DNA of 64,000 bases, taken from assembly GCA_039973685.1 (NCBI GenBank), contig JBDWKL010000005.1, positions 1 through 64,000 on the forward strand, written 5' to 3'. Source of the DNA: Hyphomicrobiales bacterium. GTDB lineage: Bacteria > Pseudomonadota > Alphaproteobacteria > Rhizobiales > JACESI01. Shown in pieces: positions 56,289 through 64,000 of the stretch. The notes beneath the pieces were generated by a model that worked only from the letters and a program-made list of their open reading frames with translations, was not told where the DNA came from and searched no databases. Position numbers and translations under genes: made by a program. Each line of letters begins with the position of its first letter. The stretch's first letter is position 1.

Positions 56289-57389
56289 TTAGAGTTTTCG
56301 AAGCGGTTCAAGTATAGCTGTAAGCTCACTTGGTAATTCACTTTCAAAGCGCATGGTTTCGCCCGTGATTGGGTGTTCAAACTGCAATAAAAATGCGTGC
56401 AGCGCTTGGCGTTTTAGTGTCTTGATTTTGCCGCCAATCGTATCTGGTAAGCGGTCTGACTTTGTTTGATACCCAGTGCCGTAAACTGGATCGCCAATAA
56501 GCGGGCAGGAGATATGGGTCATGTGGACGCGGATTTGATGGGTGCGGCCTGTTTCTAGATGGCAGGCGACAAGGCTCGCCATGGCGGTTCCATGGTTTGC
56601 TTCACGCCCAAAGGCTTCTAAAATATCGTAGTGCGTAATGGCCTCACGTCCACCAGCTGCAACCACAGCCATCTTCAAGCGATTGTTGACGGAGCGCGCG
56701 ATTTCCGTGTGGATCGTTCCTTTGGCGCGTGCTGGTTCGTTCCACACAATCGCTTTATACGCACGGCGTAGTGGGCCAGTTCTGCCGTGGTCGGCAAATT
56801 GAGCGGTAAGGCCTTGGTGGGTTTGGTCATTTTTAGCAACGACCAAAAGCCCGGATGTTTCTTTGTCGAGACGATGAACAATGCCGGGCCGTTTGATCCC
56901 GCCAATGCCTGATAGCGTATCACCACAATGATAGATGAGCGCATTGACCAAAGTGCCAGTCCAATTGCCAGCAGCAGGATGAACGACCATATTGGCGGGC
57001 TTATCCACCACGATTAAATCATCATCTTCATAGACAATGGTGAGTGGAATATCTTCACCCAGTGGCGTTGGGTCTTCAGCGGGCGGCATAATCAGGCCAA
57101 CAATTTCACCGGCTTTTAGGCGGGTGTTTGGTTTTGCCTGTTGTTTGCCGTCAATGGTTGTTTGTCCGCTCTTCACCAAGTCCTTCAAGCGATTGCGCGA
57201 AACACCTTCAATGACCATCGCTAAAAAGGCATCCAAACGCGTGCCAGCATCCTCATCTTCCACAGCAAAAGAGAACTGATCTCCGCTTTCCAGAGATTTC
57301 ACATCCAAAGGGGTGCGCTTTGTTGAAAATTCGGATATGAGTTCGTCGGAACTTGGAGGCATTGCTTCCGGTGTTGGCTCTTCAGCCAT
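56289..57389 (-). CDS. rluD: RluA family pseudouridine synthase (RluD-like)
   Basis: 366 residues. S4 RNA-binding domain near 55-105 (TRLDAFLAMVIEGVSRNRLKDLVKSG), then the catalytic domain with the RLDKETSGLL motif containing the active Asp. Probably isomerises uridines in 23S helix 69. N-terminal extension of about 40 polar residues beyond E. coli RluD. Start ATG 57389 chosen; a longer frame to 57437 would overlap the divergent gene. Confidence 0.92.
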   Translation of the reverse strand: MAEEPTPEAMPPSSDELISEFSTKRTPLDVKSLESGDQFSFAVEDEDAGTRLDAFLAMVIEGVSRNRLKDLVKSGQTTIDGKQQAKPNTRLKAGEIVGLIMPPAEDPTPLGEDIPLTIVYEDDDLIVVDKPANMVVHPAAGNWTGTLVNALIYHCGDTLSGIGGIKRPGIVHRLDKETSGLLVVAKNDQTHQGLTAQFADHGRTGPLRRAYKAIVWNEPARAKGTIHTEIARSVNNRLKMAVVAAGGREAITHYDILEAFGREANHGTAMASLVACHLETGRTHQIRVHMTHISCPLIGDPVYGTGYQTKSDRLPDTIGGKIKTLKRQALHAFLLQFEHPITGETMRFESELPSELTAILEPLRKL

Positions 57390-57424
57390 TGGCGTTTCTT
57401 TCAGTGTAAGTAAACAGGTATACC

Positions 57425-57808
57425 GTGTCTGACCCATTCAATGACGAAAAACAAGAAGAAGAACTCGATCCTGCCATTCAAAATGTGCAAGTAAAGCTGA
57501 AACGCTTAATGTTGCGCTCAACGCTTGTAATGGTTTTGGGGCTTGGCGCTGTTGTTGCTGCGATCATCTATAAGATCAACCAAAGTGCTGAGCAAGAAGC
57601 CTCCGTCTATCAAGTGCCGGCGGTTGTGACCGATGCTGACGTGCGCCGTGCACGTTATCCGCTGCCTGATGGCGCTAACATTATCGATACATCTTTGTCA
57701 GGTGAAAACCTTGCCGTCAGCTATAATGATGCAAATGGCGGCGGTGTGTTGTTGATCCACGTACCGACATGGCAAGTTTATAGCGTTATGGAATTACCTG
57801 CGAAATAA
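57425..57808 (+). CDS. Small single-pass membrane protein, DUF6476-like
   Basis: 127 residues: acidic N-terminus, one membrane helix at about 32-50 and a periplasmic domain (YPLPDGANIIDTSLSGENLAVSY ... LLIHVPTWQVYSVMELP). Resembles a small alphaproteobacterial family that sits divergent from rluD; family name from memory. GTG start at 57425. Confidence 0.78.
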   Translation: MSDPFNDEKQEEELDPAIQNVQVKLKRLMLRSTLVMVLGLGAVVAAIIYKINQSAEQEASVYQVPAVVTDADVRRARYPLPDGANIIDTSLSGENLAVSYNDANGGGVLLIHVPTWQVYSVMELPAK

Positions 57809-57818
57809 GCGAGCAGTT

Positions 57819-59078
57819 TTAAGCTTTTTCTGTTTTCTTGGTCGCTGTGCCGCTGCTGGTTGACTGCGCTGTTTTGCTGCGGCTTTTCTCACTTTGAGAC
57901 GGAAGCGCTTTTTTGCGGGCACTCGAAGCAGGGGCACGTTTTGTCGCCGATTGTGGGCGAGCATCTTTTGCAAGCTTTAAACCTTTGACGTCAGGCATTT
58001 CAATTTTTGCCGTTTCAAGTTCTTTTGCAGGCTCATCTTTTTTGGAAGGTTCTGCTGGTTTAGCAGTGCTTGCCTGCGTTCCAGCCTGCGCCTTCAATGG
58101 CGTTTTACGTTTTGTTTTTGCGGCAGGCTCTTTTTCAGCATCCAATAAAGCTTTAATGCGCGCGCCTAGAGCTCCCTCAGAATTTGGCTCGGTATCCTTC
58201 AAAATCTTGCTAACCTTCGGATCATCCTCTTCTAATAAAGAAGTAATCGCGGTGAGGCTTGCTGCTAAGTCCAAAATTTGGTCTTGCACATCAGGATAGC
58301 GCTCTAATTTGTTTTCAGCCTGAATGGCATCTTCTGATCCACCAAGATTTTGGGGAACGGCGGCTTTTGGCAATTGTGCTTTGATATCACCAGCGTTGTC
58401 TTTTCCGGCCGCTAAGTTTTTCTTTAGCGTTTTGATTTGACGTTCTGCCACTTGGTTTTCGCGGCGTGCTTCACTCAAAGCCTCGCGCAAATGTTGGACT
58501 GAAAGCTCGCCCTCTTCTTTGGCAAGAGCAACATCGGCAATTGGTAGGCCAGATTTGCTGGTAGAAGGTCCCTTGCTGAGCGTCTTTTCTGAGCGTCCAG
58601 CCAGTATCGCTTTGATGTCCTTGCCTCCTTTTTGCAATTCCAGCTTCAATTCGCGGTTCTCGCGCAGCATTTGTCTGGATCGTTGTTCGAGGCCAGCATA
58701 TTGGGCATCTCGCTGACGAAGGCGCTCGTTAAGGTCGTGCTCTTTTGAGCGAATTTCTTCCAAAGCCAATTTGCTTGCTTTGCTAACCTTTGAGGCGCCA
58801 TTTAGCTTTTCGGTTAGTTTTCGAATGCTTATGTTTTGGCTCGCGACTTTTTCAGACTGTTTGGCGAGATCAATCTCAACCTTGCGAAGGGCGATCGCAA
58901 ACTCAGCTCTGAGTTGGTCTTTCTCTGCTGCCATCTCAGCAGTTGAAAACGGCAGCTTCGCTCTGAGTTTTCGCACAGCCGTGTTTGCGGCACGTCCCGT
59001 TAAAAAGGGAAGCGCCAACAATGCGATAAGCGCGGCTGTCAAAAAACCCGCAGAAACGTATAGGGCTATCTGTATCAA
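57819..59078 (-). CDS. Membrane-anchored coiled-coil protein, unknown
   Basis: 419 residues. N-terminal membrane helix (about 4-26), then RLRAKLPFSTAEMAAEKDQLRAEF, a sequence I recall from rhizobial hypothetical proteins, a long coiled coil (about 50-155 and 185-215), and a basic, Lys/Ser/Ala-rich tail (KKALPSQSEKSRSKTAQSTS). TTG start at 59078 is the only suitable codon before the helix. Possibly links the inner membrane to an internal structure; function unknown. Confidence 0.78.
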   Translation of the reverse strand: MIQIALYVSAGFLTAALIALLALPFLTGRAANTAVRKLRAKLPFSTAEMAAEKDQLRAEFAIALRKVEIDLAKQSEKVASQNISIRKLTEKLNGASKVSKASKLALEEIRSKEHDLNERLRQRDAQYAGLEQRSRQMLRENRELKLELQKGGKDIKAILAGRSEKTLSKGPSTSKSGLPIADVALAKEEGELSVQHLREALSEARRENQVAERQIKTLKKNLAAGKDNAGDIKAQLPKAAVPQNLGGSEDAIQAENKLERYPDVQDQILDLAASLTAITSLLEEDDPKVSKILKDTEPNSEGALGARIKALLDAEKEPAAKTKRKTPLKAQAGTQASTAKPAEPSKKDEPAKELETAKIEMPDVKGLKLAKDARPQSATKRAPASSARKKALPSQSEKSRSKTAQSTSSGTATKKTEKA

Positions 59079-59136
59079 TTCAGGCTAAACTCCAAAAACT
59101 CTCGCCTTTATACACGGATGAACAGAATTTTCGAGG

Positions 59137-59769
59137 TTAAAACGGGTTAATTGTAGGGTGAGTGGTGAATTTTAGATAACCAACGTTAACGCCCAACCTT
59201 GCGCCAACGCCGCTTCTGATGGGAACAACAATCATGTCGCCGCGTTTGCGAACCGACATTTCTACGCCGCCGATAACGACAGCAGAGCCACTAACGCCAG
59301 GAAAACGACGGTAAAGCGCTTCGATTGTTGATAAATTATAGACAAGCATCATCGTTCTGGTGCCAGCACCGCCAAAGTCCCAACCAAGCGTTGGCCCTTG
59401 CCAATAGGCTTTGTATTGCCCTGCGGATTTGGTGTGAAGGACACCCTCGCCATATTGAAGACCACCAACGAAGGCACCGGCGGCTTGTTCGCCCAAAATG
59501 TAGCCATTAGGTAAGCCGTATTTGGAAAAAGCGCGTTCTACAACGCTTGCAAGACTGCCCGATACGCCGCCAAAGAAGCGATGGCCTGTGTTGACGACCT
59601 CTTGGACACTGAACGTGTCATTGGTGTCAATTTGTGCCGCCTGTGCTTGTGCTTTTCCTGTATCTAAAACACTGACTATCGCAGTGGCTAGAAAAGCTGA
59701 TACCAGCGTTGCTCTAACCACCCGTTGGGCACCTTGCTTGACTATTGATTTAGCATTTATAAAATTCAT
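59137..59769 (-). CDS. eipA: Envelope integrity protein EipA (DUF1134)
   Basis: 210 residues, periplasmic. Signal peptide to about residue 42 (GKAQAQAAQ), then the DUF1134 domain with FFGGVSGSLASVVERAFSKYG, GWDFGGAGTRTMMLVYNLS and VGYLKFTTHPTINPF. In Brucella EipA supports envelope integrity and stress resistance. ATG 59769 preferred to the TTG before it. Confidence 0.92.
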   Translation of the reverse strand: MNFINAKSIVKQGAQRVVRATLVSAFLATAIVSVLDTGKAQAQAAQIDTNDTFSVQEVVNTGHRFFGGVSGSLASVVERAFSKYGLPNGYILGEQAAGAFVGGLQYGEGVLHTKSAGQYKAYWQGPTLGWDFGGAGTRTMMLVYNLSTIEALYRRFPGVSGSAVVIGGVEMSVRKRGDMIVVPIRSGVGARLGVNVGYLKFTTHPTINPF

Positions 59770-59894
59770 CAAAGGCTCTCATCATCCATATTTATCTAAA
59801 GTCGACCTATAAACGGGCCGGAATTTAACTGTTTGTCCAAAATGTCGGGCTAATATTTAGCCTCGAACCGAATCACTTACAGAGTCTAACCTAC

Positions 59895-60377
59895 ATGCAG
59901 TCGATCATTAAGTTTGTTCTGGGCATATTTGTGGCCATGCTGATGACCTTAGCATTTACGCCACGATCTTCGGTTGCAACAACATCAGATATTTATGTGA
60001 TCAATCCCTCAACGGGCATTGCCATGCATGGATATGATATTGTTTCGTATTTCACTGAGCAGCAAGCTATTGTGGGGCAAGATTCTCATGAAGTGGAGTG
60101 GGATGGCCATTATTGGCATTTTACCAATTCTGCGAATGCAGACCGTTTCCTTGATGCGCCAGAAGCGTTCTTGCCGCAATTTAATGGTTACGGCGCTTTT
60201 GCTGTCGCAACAGGGCGTTTGGCGGATGGTAATCCTTTGATTTGGGCTCTTTACGAGAATCAATTATTTTTCTTTCACTCTGTGAGTGCAAGAAACAAGT
60301 GGGCTTTAAAACCTACTAACTACGTAGAAAGCGGGCGGCTGGAGTGGAAAAAACTAAGTCCACAGCTTGTTCGTTGA
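59895..60377 (+). CDS. YHS domain-containing periplasmic protein
   Basis: 160 residues with a signal peptide to about residue 28. The body has the YHS-family pattern: GIAMHGYDIVSYFTEQQAIVG, WHFTNSANADRFL, and FNGYGAFAVATGR. Likely binds a metal or a small ligand; no clear role. Divergent from eipA by 125 bases. Confidence 0.86.
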   Translation: MQSIIKFVLGIFVAMLMTLAFTPRSSVATTSDIYVINPSTGIAMHGYDIVSYFTEQQAIVGQDSHEVEWDGHYWHFTNSANADRFLDAPEAFLPQFNGYGAFAVATGRLADGNPLIWALYENQLFFFHSVSARNKWALKPTNYVESGRLEWKKLSPQLVR

Positions 60378-60465
60378 ATTTAAGGGTGGTTTAGCGGTGC
60401 AAGACATCGTACCTCAACAATTATAAATGCGGATACGGGCTTTTGAGTGCCCTTTGGAGAAAAGT

Positions 60466-61107
60466 GTGAGCGATACTATTACTGAACTTTCAGCCAGTGA
60501 CCTTGGTGCATTATTGTGTAGCAAAGTTTGTCACGATATTATTTCTCCAGTTGGTGCAATCACCAATGGGCTTGAGCTAATGGATGAGGACATTGATGGC
60601 TCTATGCGCGACATGGCGATGGATCTGGTGCGCAGAAGTGCGACACAGGCGTCTGCCAAATTAAAATTTGCTCGCATCGCATTTGGCGCTGCTGGCTCAG
60701 CGGGCGCTCAAATTGATACAGGCGACGCCGAGGAAGTTGCACAAGGTTATGTGGTATCAGAAAAGCCAGATTTGGAATGGACGGTTACCCGCCAATTGCT
60801 GCCGAAGAACCAAGTTAAACTTATGCTCAATCTTGTCATGTTGGCGCTGAACTGCGTGCCGCAGGGTGGCAAAATTACCGTTTCGCAAGACGAGAGCGCA
60901 GATAAACCAAGCTTCAAACTTGTTTGTTCAGGACCAAAAGCACGTGTACCTGAAGAAGCGGCCAATATTGCAAAGGGTAAATTTGAAGACGGCAAGGTTG
61001 ATGCCCATAATGTGCAGCCGTATTATTGTTGGTTACTTGCAAAACTTTGCGAAATTCAAATCAATATTGTCAATGATGGTGATGATGTTGTGTTAACTGC
61101 GCAGTGA
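60466..61107 (+). CDS. chpT: Histidine phosphotransferase ChpT
   Basis: 213 residues. Carries phosphate from hybrid kinase CckA to CtrA and CpdR in alphaproteobacteria. DHp-like dimerisation domain with the phospho-His in VCHDIISPVGAITNGLEL, and a degenerate ATPase-like C-terminal domain. GTG start at 60466 with GGAGA six bases upstream; the longer frame from 60427 is not favoured. Confidence 0.94.
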   Translation: MSDTITELSASDLGALLCSKVCHDIISPVGAITNGLELMDEDIDGSMRDMAMDLVRRSATQASAKLKFARIAFGAAGSAGAQIDTGDAEEVAQGYVVSEKPDLEWTVTRQLLPKNQVKLMLNLVMLALNCVPQGGKITVSQDESADKPSFKLVCSGPKARVPEEAANIAKGKFEDGKVDAHNVQPYYCWLLAKLCEIQINIVNDGDDVVLTAQ

Positions 61108-61285
61108 GTTTCACTACGCAGTAAAACGGACGTTAATTGGGAAAATTTTCAAAAAAAATCTATCTAAGTACGATATTTAGACATTTTTCACCTTAAATTT
61201 TAGCCTATGTTAACAGTTTGAATGGAAACTCAACGCTGATCAAAACCGTCCGGATTGCCGGAAATAGACATTGGTGGCGTTGGTA

Positions 61286-63988
61286 ATGGATGACCTACTT
61301 CAAGAATTTCTGACTGAGACTTCTGAAAGTCTCGATGTTGTGGACTTGGAACTTGTTCGCTTTGAGCAAGAACCAAACAACGAGAAGATACTCGATAATA
61401 TTTTTCGATTGGTACATACGATAAAAGGTACCTGTGGCTTCTTAGGCTTGCCTCGATTGGAAGCTCTTGCCCATGCTGGCGAGACCCTTATGGGGAAGTA
61501 TCGAGATGGCAAACCGGTTACAGAAGATGGTGTTTCCTTTATTCTCCAATCGATCGATCGGTTGAAAGAAATTCTCGTCGGTCTTGAAGAATCTGATGGT
61601 ACGGAACCTGAAGGCAGCGACGACGACCTTATCGATTCCCTCAACGCTATTTCAATGGCTGATGAAATTGCAGCAGCCGCCGCTGCAGCAGCCGCACCAA
61701 AGCCAGATAAAACAGATGATGATGCTTCAGCAGAAGTGGAAGATGATCCACTTGTCGTTCAAGAACTAGAACGCGACTTGCGTCCTGGCGAAGTCTCACT
61801 AGATGAGCTTGAACGCGCATTTATGGAAACTGAAGTCGAAGAAACACCAGTTGTCGAAGAGGTTGTGAAACCTGTCGCAGCCAAAAAAGAACCAAGTGAG
61901 AAAGCTGAAGGCACGGCTAAACCTGTCAGTCAGCAATCGCTCCGAGTAAATGTTGATACGCTGGAAAACCTGATGACCATGGTGTCAGAACTGGTTTTGA
62001 CCCGTAATCAGCTTTTAGAAATTGCCAGACGCCATGAGGAATCTGAGTTTAAGGTTCCTCTCCAACGTCTCTCGAATGTAACGGGTGAGTTGCAAGAAGG
62101 CGTTATGAAAACGCGCATGCAGCCAATTGGTAATGCATGGCAAAAACTCCCTCGTATCGTCCGCGATCTAGCAAACGAACTTGAAAAAGACATTGATCTG
62201 CGCATGGTTGGTGCAGAAACTGAATTGGACAGGCAAGTCCTTGATATGATCAAGGATCCTTTGACCCACATGGTTCGCAACTCTGCAGACCATGGTTTGG
62301 AAACGCCGGATGAACGTCGTAAATCTGGGAAACCAGAAAAAGGTGTGATCGAGCTTTCTGCTTACCATGAAGGCGGTCATATCATCATTGATATCGTCGA
62401 TGATGGACGCGGGTTGAACCTTGAACGGATCAAAGAGAAGGTGATCTCCAACGGTCTTGCGACCGAAAGCGAAATCGCAAGCATGCCTGAGAGCCAAATT
62501 CAAAAATATATCTTCAATGCAGGCCTCTCGACAGCGCAAGAAGTAACCAGTGTTTCTGGGCGTGGTGTTGGCATGGATGTTGTTCGCAACAACATTGAGA
62601 CAATCGGTGGCACGATTGACGTGAAATCCATCACAGGCAAAGGGTCAACCTTTACCATCAAAATTCCACTCACTTTGGCGATTGTTTCCGCGCTTATTGT
62701 TGAGGTTGCTGGCGATCGTTACGCGATCCCACAATTGTCTGTTGTTGAGCTGGTTCAAGCTGAAAGCAATAGCGAACATCATATTGAACGCATCAAAGAA
62801 ACGCCTGTTTTGCGATTGCGCAACAAGCTGTTGCCGTTGGTGCAAATGGGCCGCTTGCTGGGGATTTCCTCAGAAGGGGACGAGGTTAACGATAAGGAAA
62901 TTTCTGATGAGAGCGGCTTCATCGTCGTAATGCAGGTGGGTTCACAATCATTCGGCGTTGTTGTTGATGGTGTGTTCCACACTGAAGAAATTGTCGTTAA
63001 GCCAATGTCTACCGTGTTGAGAAATGTCAATATGTTCTCAGGTAACACGATTTTGGGTGATGGTAGCGTGATCATGATCGTTGATCCGAATGGCGTTGCC
63101 GAAGGCGTGAGCACAAGTGCTGCTGACGAGGCTAATCGCAAGAGCGAACAAGAGCAGATCGTTACGAGCAACGAAAATCAAACAACTTCTATGTTGCTTT
63201 TCCGCGCTGGTTCAAACACACCAAAAGCTGTGCCATTGTCACTTGTAACACGCCTCGAAGAGGTGAATGTTTCTGAAATTGAGAACTCAAATGGACGCGA
63301 TCTTGTTCAATATCGCGGAACTTTGATGCCACTCGTTTATGTTGATGACGAAATGCAGCGTCGCGAAGATGGATCACAGCCAATGTTGGTGTTCTCGGAT
63401 GCTGGCCGCTCTATGGGGCTTGTTGTTGATGAGATTGTCGACATTGTTGAAGACCAACTTGATATTGAAGTTACGTCAGAAAATGTCGGTGTGGTTGGTT
63501 CTGCGGTTATCAAAGGTAAGGCAACTGAGATCCTCGATATTGGTCATTATTTGCCACTTGCATTTGAAGATTGGTTTACTCACTCAGACACGTCAGATGA
63601 TAAACGGGTTCGCAAACTTCTGTTTGTTGAAGAATCTGAATTCTTTAGAAATATGTTGACGCCAATCATGCAGGCAGCAGGTTACCGCGTAACAACAGCT
63701 TCAAGCGTTCATGTTGCAAAAGAAATTTTGAACGAGGCTCATGTCTTTGATGTGGTTGTTGCCGACGTTGAAATGCGCGGATCAAACGGTTTTGATCTTG
63801 CCAAGATTATTCATGACAAACCGAGCTATGGTTGTCCTGCACTTCTTGCAATTTCATCGGTATGCACACCATCCTTGGTTGAGCGTTGCCGTGAAAGTCA
63901 GTTTGATGATTTTGTCGCCAAATTTGACCGTCCTGGTTTGATTGCATCCCTTAAAGAACTTTCTAATGAGCTGGAGTTGGCGGCATGA
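61286..63988 (+). CDS. cheA: Chemotaxis histidine kinase CheA, hybrid with two CheW-like domains and a receiver
   Basis: 900 residues. Hpt domain with phospho-His H44 (LVHTIKGTCGFLG); an acidic linker (about 135-210) in place of a clear P2 domain; dimerisation helices; ATPase domain with N box HMVRNSADHG, G1 DDGRG and GRGVGMD; a CheW domain (about 435-560), a second CheW-like domain (about 630-760), and a C-terminal receiver with phospho-Asp in VVADVEM and Lys in FVAKFD. The receiver's acidic pair reads FVEESEFF instead of DD. ATG 61286 is chosen over TTG 61271. 178 bases after chpT. Confidence 0.94.
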   Translation: MDDLLQEFLTETSESLDVVDLELVRFEQEPNNEKILDNIFRLVHTIKGTCGFLGLPRLEALAHAGETLMGKYRDGKPVTEDGVSFILQSIDRLKEILVGLEESDGTEPEGSDDDLIDSLNAISMADEIAAAAAAAAAPKPDKTDDDASAEVEDDPLVVQELERDLRPGEVSLDELERAFMETEVEETPVVEEVVKPVAAKKEPSEKAEGTAKPVSQQSLRVNVDTLENLMTMVSELVLTRNQLLEIARRHEESEFKVPLQRLSNVTGELQEGVMKTRMQPIGNAWQKLPRIVRDLANELEKDIDLRMVGAETELDRQVLDMIKDPLTHMVRNSADHGLETPDERRKSGKPEKGVIELSAYHEGGHIIIDIVDDGRGLNLERIKEKVISNGLATESEIASMPESQIQKYIFNAGLSTAQEVTSVSGRGVGMDVVRNNIETIGGTIDVKSITGKGSTFTIKIPLTLAIVSALIVEVAGDRYAIPQLSVVELVQAESNSEHHIERIKETPVLRLRNKLLPLVQMGRLLGISSEGDEVNDKEISDESGFIVVMQVGSQSFGVVVDGVFHTEEIVVKPMSTVLRNVNMFSGNTILGDGSVIMIVDPNGVAEGVSTSAADEANRKSEQEQIVTSNENQTTSMLLFRAGSNTPKAVPLSLVTRLEEVNVSEIENSNGRDLVQYRGTLMPLVYVDDEMQRREDGSQPMLVFSDAGRSMGLVVDEIVDIVEDQLDIEVTSENVGVVGSAVIKGKATEILDIGHYLPLAFEDWFTHSDTSDDKRVRKLLFVEESEFFRNMLTPIMQAAGYRVTTASSVHVAKEILNEAHVFDVVVADVEMRGSNGFDLAKIIHDKPSYGCPALLAISSVCTPSLVERCRESQFDDFVAKFDRPGLIASLKELSNELELAA

Positions 63989-64000
63989 ACGAACAAGAAC
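63985..64000 (+). CDS. Start of the next gene, probably cheW (partial)
   Basis: ATG at 63985 overlaps the cheA stop (ATGA), so a translation-coupled gene begins here; only MNEQE is inside the window. In related genomes cheW follows this cheA. Identity is inferred from context. Confidence 0.55.

Overview
The window looks like the chromosome of a marine alphaproteobacterium of the order Hyphomicrobiales (Rhizobiales), with moderate GC and otherwise mostly core genes. This is inferred from protein content: EipA (DUF1134), ChpT next to a hybrid CheA, the alphaproteobacterial serC leader, SerC of the alpha type, RpoH with rhizobial neighbours, tol-pal-cpoB-tilS-ftsH-glmM in order, and an Omp25-like porin-size barrel with the rhizobial AADLDPP mature N-terminus. 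A bchE homologue suggests an aerobic anoxygenic phototroph or a descendant of one. No insertion sequence, prophage, CRISPR array or tRNA was seen.

Layout. 1-740: end of an rRNA operon (23S 3' part, 5S, terminator). 0.8-4.5 kb: bchE, a small membrane protein, an acyl-CoA synthetase. 4.8-9.4 kb (minus): gamma-glutamyltransferase, MOSC protein, chemoreceptor. 9.5-12.5 kb: cobalt-type nitrile hydratase alpha/beta/activator followed closely by malonyl-CoA decarboxylase. 12.5-20.4 kb: a metabolic patch of unknown purpose, with an agmatinase-like ureohydrolase coupled to a DUF938 methyltransferase on the minus strand, and divergent RidA, DUF2339, HpsN/HisD-like dehydrogenase and DegT aminotransferase genes on the plus strand. 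20.5-25.8 kb: yebC, an Lrp/LysE pair, ruvC-ruvA, two paralogous membrane proteins, ruvB. 25.9-31.1 kb: bioB, bioY, an alanine/sodium symporter with a universal stress protein, an Lrp regulator, a TetR regulator. 31.2-34 kb: thiO-thiS-thiG-thiE behind a TPP riboswitch. 34.3-46.2 kb: ABM protein, ybgC-tolQRAB, pal, cpoB, tilS, ftsH, glmM. 46.2-50.7 kb: a structured AT-rich intergenic region, an outer-membrane barrel, then serC-serA behind a serC leader. 50.7-60.4 kb: rpoH with a sigma-32-type promoter, a large acidic membrane-anchored protein, purA, an EamA transporter, rluD-like, small and coiled-coil membrane proteins, eipA, a YHS protein. 60.4-64 kb: chpT, cheA and the first codons of the next gene (probably cheW).

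Working together: the tol-pal block builds the envelope-spanning Tol-Pal machine and its partners; ruvCAB forms the Holliday-junction resolvasome; thiOSGE makes the thiazole half of thiamine and joins it to the pyrimidine; serC-serA are two of the three steps to serine; chpT-cheA belong to phosphorelay and chemotaxis control. Points most worth a second look are the 13-20 kb metabolic patch, the isolated bchE, the paralogous pair splitting ruvA from ruvB, the nitrile hydratase/malonyl-CoA decarboxylase linkage, and the structured region at 46.2-46.7 kb. All calls were made by reading the sequence and remembered family features; no database search was possible.
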